In this document: positions 19,601-25,656 of the stretch, one piece after another | How the letters are laid out: each line of letters opens with the position of its first letter | Position numbering within the stretch: position 1 is the stretch's first letter | Assembly (NCBI GenBank): GCA_019633425.1 | Contig: WSUB01000314.1 | Span: 1 to 25,656, forward strand | From: Tulasnella sp. 424 | Lineage: Eukaryota > Basidiomycota > Agaricomycetes > Cantharellales > Tulasnellaceae | Reading direction: 5' to 3' | DNA: 25,656 nt | Made by a program: the position numbers and the translations under genes | The notes under the pieces: model-generated | Told to the model about the DNA's origin: nothing | Databases searched by the model: none | The model's input: the letters and a program-made list of their open reading frames with translations, nothing else

Positions 19601-20993
19601 TCCCCCAAGCTCCACCGCAATCGTCTCGCCCAGTCAGGATAGGCCCCAGTAACCGTGGGACTCCACGAAAGTCCAAGAGCCAGCGAATGGTGATTGGTTC
19701 GAAGATCCTAGACGAAGTTCGAGAAGATCGAAACCAAACCATTTTTCCTTCATGGCTTCGAAACGCACCTGAACATCTAGGAAGCGTCAAGCATGGCAAA
19801 CTCAGCGCAGATGAATGGCGAACTACATGCACTGTCACGTTTGTCATCACTCTGGTTCGCCTCTGGGGTCTCCAGCCTCCCGAGTCTCAGGAGTTCCAGA
19901 TGCTGGAGAACTATATGCACCTCGTCACGGCTACCCGCCTCGCACTCGCCCGAAGCACATCTTTTGAGCGTAGAAAGAGTCTTGAAATGCACCTGATTCA
20001 ATATGTGGATGGCGTTCAGAAACTTTACCCGGACGTCTCACTAATGCCGAATAACCATATCTCCCTTCACATTCCCGACTTCCTTGAACTCTACGCCTCA
20101 TCCCACAACTGGCAATCGTTCCCGACTGAGTGCTACAATGGCATGCTGCAGAAGATCCCACATAGCTTTAGATTCGGTACGTCTCAAGGATTGTTACGTT
20201 GAAATCTCTTTCTGATGCAGTGCCTCGATCGTGCCTAGGTCTCATGGAAGGGACATTGATGAAGCGTTTCTGTCAAAGTGGCCGCCTCAAAGCACTTATT
20301 ACCGACCGCAAGCTCCCAGCGATTTTAGCGCCGCTCTATGAGAAGCTGGACAAGTTTGTAAAGACACGTTACCGGGGCGCTCTTGACACCGATAATCGTT
20401 CTGCGGATCATACATCATTTGAAATCGAAACAGCGAAGTGGAACCGGTCTATGAGCGCTGCAGATGCGGAACTGATCGGAGGTGCTATTGCACCAGGTGG
20501 GTCGATCCGAAGCATCCAGGATTGTGACTCTTTTCAGCACAGGGGGGTCACATATGAGCCCGTTGGCGAACATGATGAGGGGCGAAATGAATGGAGAAAA
20601 GGTCGGAATAGTTCGATCCTCTTCAGGACAGCCGGGAGGATTCAACCTGGCCGGATTACTGCGATTAAGTCGCTCGGAACGAAGCCCCCTATGCCCCAGA
20701 GCCTCTACATTATCGTGGAGCCGTACGAGATACTCAGCGAGCAGGACAGGAAGAATGATCCGTATCTTCGTTGGCCGGAGCTGGACTGCTGCCTAGTGTA
20801 CAACGCTTTCGAGGCACAAAAAGTCGTGGTTCGTGTTGAGGATATCGTCTGCCATGTTGCTCGATGTCCTTTCAAAGACATCGACAATCGTGTTTCTCAG
20901 CGGAGCTGCATCGTCATTATGAGTCTTGACCGGGTAAGTTACAGATTACAAGCCTTAAATTGCATTTTGCTGAACAACAAGTGACAGGAATGA
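16643..20993 (+). pseudogene. Tnp2-type (CACTA-like) transposase with one TGA and one frameshift
   Basis: Exons: 16643-16886, 16945-17367, 17427-18904, 18960-19225, 19282-19533, 19594-20176, about 20221-20933 and 20988-20993. The N-terminus has a small zinc motif (CSCPLCNG, then RDSH), followed by a coiled coil (EVESLRKQVKSLKVQQ). The core matches basidiomycete Tnp2-family transposases: MCPKEGCSKRYP, a CSCGTDLG zinc motif, NICLIGIIPGPRKPS, LLIICDLDACRAVAGF and FCSYCYLKLDEM. The C-terminal part resembles DUF4218-type regions (HGKLSADEWRTTCTV, HISLHIPDFLELY, FPTECYNGMLQKI, EGTLMKRFC) and ends CIVIMSLDRE. TGA at 17064-17066 interrupts an open frame and fits CGA to TGA. Between 19161 and 19175 the frame slips, consistent with one lost base: 3965 spliced bases plus one make 1322 codons. 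The acceptor near 20220 could instead be 20238. Family is sure; TIRs were not found. Confidence 0.92.
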
Positions 20994-21028
20994 TATACTC
21001 GACGATAGAAATGTAAATACCATCAACA

Positions 21029-22143
21029 TCAAACCTTTGACGCGGCTTTATTTCTACCTCCGCGACCTTTCTGTGCCTTCTTCACCTCCTCTTTCTTCTG
21101 TTCCTTCTCGTATTTCTTCTTTGTGTCCCCCCTTACCCATGTCAACTCACGGTCAACAAGCCCGCCCCTAGAAAGCCGATAGCCCGGCAAGCGAGGGTGA
21201 GACTCGCCTGGCTCAGCAGGAGTCCACACAAAGCGAGCGGAGTCGGAAGGCTCGGTCTCGTGAAGGACCCATGCTTGAATGCCGGAGGCGTGAATGTGAA
21301 CTCTGAGGTCGCCAGAGGCGGGGTTGGATGGTTGGGCACCGACATCGGTAATCAGAGTCTTGCCAAGGGTCTTCATGAGGTTGTACCACTCCTCTTTTGT
21401 GTAAATCTTGAGCCTATTTGCATGTCTGTACATACTGCATTAGTCAGGTGCACCAAACACAAACCGCGTCGATACGCACACCGGTGAAGTTGATTCAGGG
21501 AGGTCGCCTATCGAATGGACCTCGTTATCTTCGCTTTCACATTCGTTCTCCGAGTCGTCGGATACTGTTGTTGTGCGTGGCGTTAGAGTCGGAGATGAAG
21601 AAATGAGACGACCAGGTTTGGTCCAGGGGAAGGGGTAGTTGTAGACACCAGGATAAGGCTCCAACCATATAGTTTATGTTTACACTCATGGGTGTAAATA
21701 AATAGTAAACTGTAAATATATTGTAAATACTATATAATAAACAGCTTACATATAGCTTCCAGCCTGACCAAGTTTGTGGCACAAAGGCTTGTGGGACCAC
21801 TCAGGGTTTGACCTGCAGATTACTCCCAGGCCCAAACCCAGACCCAAGAAGGAATTCCAACCTCCTATGAGGGCAGGTACTTTAGCTGAGGGGAGGCTTT
21901 TTGAGGATGTTTACTCATATTCTCAGCAAGATATGAGGTACCCTAGTACAAACTGTATATAAACAGTTTATAAATGTTTATACTGAGTTTACACCAGTGA
22001 GTAAATTAAATAGTAAATGTAAACGTAAATATGGGGTTGTACACAGTAAATAAACTAAATGGTTGGAGCCTTACACCAGGAATACAGGTGGAAGCGCGGC
22101 GACGACCTTCTAGAGCGGGAACAACGACACGAGAGGGAGGCAT
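21029..22143 (-). pseudogene. Two-exon gene of unknown function split by a MITE
   Basis: Removing the MITE and one copy of its 8-bp duplication gives a clean gene. Exon 1 runs 22143-22082 then 21653-21480, the intron is 45 nt (21479-21435), and exon 2 is 21434-21029. That is 642 bases, or 213 residues plus stop. It starts MPPSRVVVPALEG at an ATG near the divergent gene. A Ser/Thr and acidic linker follows (SDDSENECESEDNE), then a compact domain (EEWYNLMKTLGKTLI, VHIHASGIQAWVLHE, FVWTPAEPG), and a Lys/Glu-rich basic tail (KKKYEKEQKKEEVKKAQKG). I do not recognise the family. The MITE brings stops into the frame within codons 21-24, so this copy should not make the full protein. It is convergent with the transposase, with 35 bp between stop codons. 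Confidence 0.8.
21654..22073. mobile_element. 420-bp MITE with 8-bp target duplication (hAT-like)
   Basis: Terminal inverted repeats of 24 bp with one mismatch (21654-21677 and 22050-22073) begin TAAGGCTCCAACC. The element is flanked by the perfect duplication CACCAGGA (21646-21653 and 22074-22081). Eight-base duplications are typical of hAT transposons. Both subterminal parts are AT-rich and dense in GTAAA/TTTAC copies (ten or more), as expected for transposase-binding sites in hAT-type MITEs. It has no coding capacity. The perfect duplication suggests recent insertion. Superfamily is inference. Confidence 0.9.
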
Positions 22144-22419
22144 GGGATGCAGAGAGGTGTAAATGCTGACAACAATTCCATCGGGTTGCTGGGGGTTATG
22201 AATGTCGAATGGGGTGAAAGACGTTCATGGGCAGTCGGGGGTTGAAAAATCTCGACAAGCTGGAACGCGCCTCACCATCCACAACGACTCTCAGCCCATA
22301 GCAGCCATAAAAGTCGATGCCGCCCCCCATGAACAGGTCCACAAACCACTCGTCCTACCCGATCTCCCTCACCGACCTTCTTATTTGTCATTTCCTGTTG
22401 ACTTAATCCACCCATCATC
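22144..22419. promoter_or_regulatory. Shared divergent promoter region
   Basis: These 276 bp separate the start codons of two divergently transcribed genes. On the plus side a CATAAAAG box lies at 22306-22313, 107 bp before the ATG at 22420, and a C/T-rich leader follows. No clear TATA is seen for the minus gene. The region would have to drive both genes. Confidence 0.4.
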
Positions 22420-24477
22420 ATGCCAAAAGCTCTTGCAGTGGTTCGTGATCGCCCACACCCGTTCTACGTTTGTACTGATTCTTTCCCTGCTATTTTTGAC
22501 TTCCAGCCACGCTGGAAAACCCCGGACGGGAAGACGAGTCGGGACTACGATAGAGACATGCTCAGTCACGCTGTATGTGGACTAAGTATACGGTTGCAAT
22601 TTCGACTAACGCCCGACTCAGGCAACCCAGCGGGACGCAAACGCCAAGAAGTTGATTCAGCACGTGAAAACGGCGAGTCCTTGATCCTTACTCTCCTACG
22701 TATAAGGATGCATCCTAACCAGAAGCATCTTCTCTTAGAACGGCAGTCCTTCAAAGGTAATGATTTTCGTACCTACAGCTGTGTCTCTTCTGACGCCACT
22801 TTAGCCGAACGGCAAGAGGATAATGATCGCCTCGTTAGACCCCAACAGGGCACGTTGTGTATGTAGCCTATCTGAGATTCCCCTAACGACGCCACCTCTA
22901 ACTTCGCCTCTAACTCGTAGGGACATTTGATGGTCGTTCACCGGGGTCATTACGTCGTTGAAACCCGTTCAGTGTCGCCCTCCCCTGCCCCTCCATCCGT
23001 TCATTCTCGGCAGTCAACCCCAGCAACCGTAAGTCTTGCATTCTATTGCATGAGCAAGGATGTCATGCTTAGTACAGTTCTTAGGGAAACGCGGGCCCCT
23101 CCCAGCCCAGCGTTACATCCCCGGTACGTGGTTATAGATCTACCTAGAAGCTTTTGGCGCATTGGACTCACTAACATCGGATGCTCAGAACAACGATTTC
23201 GTTCTTCCGCCGATCCCTCCTCTCACCGGCCCGGAGCCAGAAACAGTAATGTCCCAGCATCTTCCATGTTCAACCAACAGCTAGCTGACTTGGTGGTAAC
23301 AGGATGGGGATGCTGAACTCATGGAACTTGGGCAAGAGCTTATCAAGACCAACGATCAACTTTTTGAGGATAACGAGAAGCTCCGCGAAGACCTTGAACG
23401 GCTTAATGCCCGAATCGCCAATATGGAGACTCGAGGCGCGGGATATCAGCGTAAATCGCGAGCCAGAGGAGCGGCGGAAAACTCCTTCCAGGTTGGGCTT
23501 ATTGTCTTTCTGCGCTCAGCGTTCCTATTAATTGTCGATACCTTAGGAATGCGTTCGCGATGCGGCTCTTATTGCCATGGGGGTTGAGCAGATTGCGTTC
23601 GACGGTGGGATCATGCTGGAGACCAGGTATCCCGACGAGCCACGAGATTTTGAGACGAACTGGCCAACCAAAGAGTGGGTGGACGAACGGAGATTGACAT
23701 GGGCGTGGTCCCGTGGTGGACGTCACGGATTTAACCTGTCCGCAGCGGAAGCCTTGGCTGAGTTTATCATGAAAGACGACAAGTACCAGTTTTTCGACTT
23801 CCGCAAAGATGAAAAAGATGCCATCGTGGCTTATATCCTTCAACACTACAAGTACCTCCGAAAAAAACGTCAGGACCAGCTCGATCCCACACCGGTTCTT
23901 GACGATATTCACCTGAAACGGCAGAAGGCTAGCCATCAACGTCGTCGAGAGGTCGGTTCCTTCTCCAATATATTGACTCCTCCGCAACATCTGATCGGCC
24001 TATTTCTCGGACTGGAAGGCTCTCATTGCCGTTTGCGAACGGGATGATGAAGAGGAACTCCATGCTTTCGTCCCACTCCTCCAAAAAGCTGGTCCGGAAA
24101 TTTTGAGTTCCGACGACGAAGATACTGCTCCTGGGCAAGTCAAGACCTACAAGCGCAATAAGAAACCTTATCGCTCTGCAGCTGGTCACCAATGGATCAC
24201 ATCTCTCCGTCATTACGAGCGGATCGTGAACGCAAAGTCCAAGAGTCAAGGCAGGCGCCATCGCATTGAATCTGACCGCATCTCGCTCGAGACGCCTCGC
24301 ACCGGAAGAACTGGTACCGTGACCAGCCGGAATGGTTCAAGAGGAGCCTTAAGGTTACGCACACGAACTGTGCTTTGGTAGTGCCCGAACACGTCCGAGA
24401 GTGAGTAGGACGATATTTTTGGAGAAATGGGCTTGCGCGCTGACGTTTGTATTATCAGAGCGATTGCAAGTGCCTGA
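22420..24477 (+). pseudogene. Multi-exon coiled-coil protein of an expanded basidiomycete family, frameshifted near the 3' end
   Basis: Secure exons: 22420-22572, 22921-23028, 23085-23123, 23189-23245, 23303-23491, 23547-23951, 24019-24400 and 24459-24477. Introns are 55-67 nt with matching phases. Two or three small exons between 22622 and 22836 are ambiguous because the splice choices do not give one consistent frame. The order is a short N-terminal domain (MPKALAVVRDRPHPFYV, RWKTPDGKTSRDYDRDML), then GHLMVVHRGHYVVETR, a Pro-rich linker (LPPIPPLTGPEPET), a coiled coil (ELMELGQELIKTNDQL, EKLREDLERLNARI) and an acidic patch (SSDDEDTAPGQVKTYKRNKK). The C-terminus has KNWYRDQPEWFKRS and ends VREAIASA. 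Between about 24273 and 24310 the frame changes by one base with no room for an intron. I recall similar architectures among large families of uncharacterised Agaricomycete proteins; no function is known. Confidence 0.72.
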
Positions 24478-25656
24478 AAACGGGCTTGGTAGATACCTGT
24501 CGGAAATCGAGAGGTTGTTTACCTCGGTCATCAACCTGGTAAGCGCGATCAGCTTCGACTGTAGTCGACCGACCCGACTAATTCACCTCTTGAACTCTAC
24601 AAGCTATGTCGAACGTTCAAGCTGACCGCTTCCTTATACCCTTAACGCTGTACGCTCGCTCTTGAACCACTAATATTCTTTACGAGGTCGCCAAGGTCTC
24701 TGTTCCCTTGCCATATTCCACGCCACGCTCTGTACTCCCTAAATAGCATTACTTCTGTGTATTTACTTTGGTAGGATACGATTGGTCCACTACGGGCTTT
24801 GCGTTCCTGTCTGGCTTTCGACTCAGCTCTTAGTCGATAATGCCTGAATCCGACGAAGCTTAGGAATCCGACGAAGTCAAGAAGATTGTTGGAATCCAGG
24901 CTACGCATGCTTACCTCGAAAACATCAGTCAAGCCGAAGGTAAACACGGGGAAAACATGTGGTGGGCAGATGGACTGTTTCGGGGATGCTACTTTCGTGG
25001 TGGCCGATGACACATGCGGAGAGCACACAAGGAACCGGAGAAAGGCGGCGGGAGAGCATACAAAGGGTTTTTGGTATGGGGACATCATGGTCGCCCAGCA
25101 AGCAGGTGGAAAACATGAAGATCGGAGAGGGTGGGGATGCCGTGAGCTCTTTGTATGCCTAAAAGAGGTTCGGTGCCTGCTTGAAAGGAAAGCAGAGTGT
25201 TGACAGGAACCAACCACGACGAAAGCCGTAATCGTGCCTCGCCGATGCCTATTGGATGCTGGAAGATATACCATTTTGGGAGCACAAGAAAAACGGTGAA
25301 AGGCCCATTTGTGTGTTCCCCACGTGGTGCACGCTTGTTATCTCGGTATTATTCGGACAAGCATGGGGCGAGAAACGACAAAGAAGCGAGAGGACAGTTC
25401 AGGGGCTTCACACGTTCGCGGCCTATGTTCGCCGGCTGCTCGGCTGACACACATGTAGATTTCAGTCGAAATGCGAACCGCGTGTCCAACCCATGTTTCC
25501 CAGGCGAACATGGACTTTTCTCTCCTGTGGGAGGTCGTTCTGTTCGGGTCGAATTCGGTTCAACTTTGGACAAACAAGCTGTGTCAAGCATGTGGCGCAC
25601 GCGGAGTCCCAACAAGTTCATATAGGTTCACATGCACCCGCATTCCCTCTCCCTCC
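24478..25656. other. Gene-free stretch with degenerate repeats
   Basis: The open frames here (up to 210 codons on minus, 142 on plus) have compositions typical of chance and no recognisable domain. GAATCCGACGAAG occurs at 24846-24858 and 24864-24876. From about 24950 to 25115, variants of an ACATG-GGxGxGCA motif recur, and a related GTGTTCCCCACGTGG sequence lies inverted near 25314. A 7-bp inverted repeat sits at 25491-25497/25507-25513. No gene is supported. Confidence 0.35.

Noticed and set aside
24640..25274. 210-codon minus-strand open frame
   Set aside because: Repetitive, Arg/Ser/Pro-rich composition with no domain and no splice context. It overlies degenerate repeats and looks like chance.
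25197..25625. 142-codon plus-strand open frame near the right edge
   Set aside because: No recognisable motif, overlapping frames on both strands have similar length, and base composition alone can explain it.

Overview
The window looks like repeat-rich chromosomal DNA of a mushroom-type basidiomycete (Agaricomycetes). The evidence is many 44-80 nt GT-AG introns with CTAAC/CTGAC-like branch sites, a Ty3/gypsy chromovirus, a Tnp2-type transposase of the kind common in these fungi, and a 2-oxoglutarate/Fe(II) oxygenase of the basidiomycete TET/JBP-like type. There is no sign of a bacterial genome, an rRNA, a tRNA or a CRISPR array. All exon models were worked out by hand from splice signals and frame.

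Layout. 1-744: palindrome-rich block, possibly the 3' end of an LTR element. 1636 to about 3232 (minus): oxygenase gene with one in-frame TGA. 4603-5914: 1.3 kb element with 232-bp inverted ends and an 8-bp target duplication, carrying gene fragments. 6246-6461 and 12480-12860: an old tandem-repeat array split by a complete LTR retrotransposon at 6462-12474 (minus; 345-bp LTRs differing at one base, 5-bp duplication GTTGA). 12898-13278: weak small gene. 13952-16603: intact 16-exon coiled-coil gene. 16643-20993: Tnp2-type (CACTA-like) transposase with one TGA and one frameshift. 21029-22143 (minus): two-exon gene split by a 420-bp MITE with an 8-bp duplication. 22420-24477: multi-exon coiled-coil gene with a frameshift near its 3' end. 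24478-25656: no convincing gene.

Two themes stand out. First, the six in-frame stops in the oxygenase, retrotransposon and transposase are all TGA, at places where CGA (Arg) is the likely ancestor. The one LTR difference and two of the three differences between the long inverted ends are also CpG/TpG changes. This is the pattern expected from deamination of methylated CpG. Second, four genes between 13.95 and 24.48 kb are packed with gaps of 39, 35 and 276 bp around a transposase, which is compatible with one large composite mobile unit. I could not find its ends. The retrotransposon also shows candidate expression and replication signals that fit each other: a -1 slippery heptamer just before the gag stop, a primer site complementary to its own predicted RNA 5' end, and a correctly spaced TATA box.
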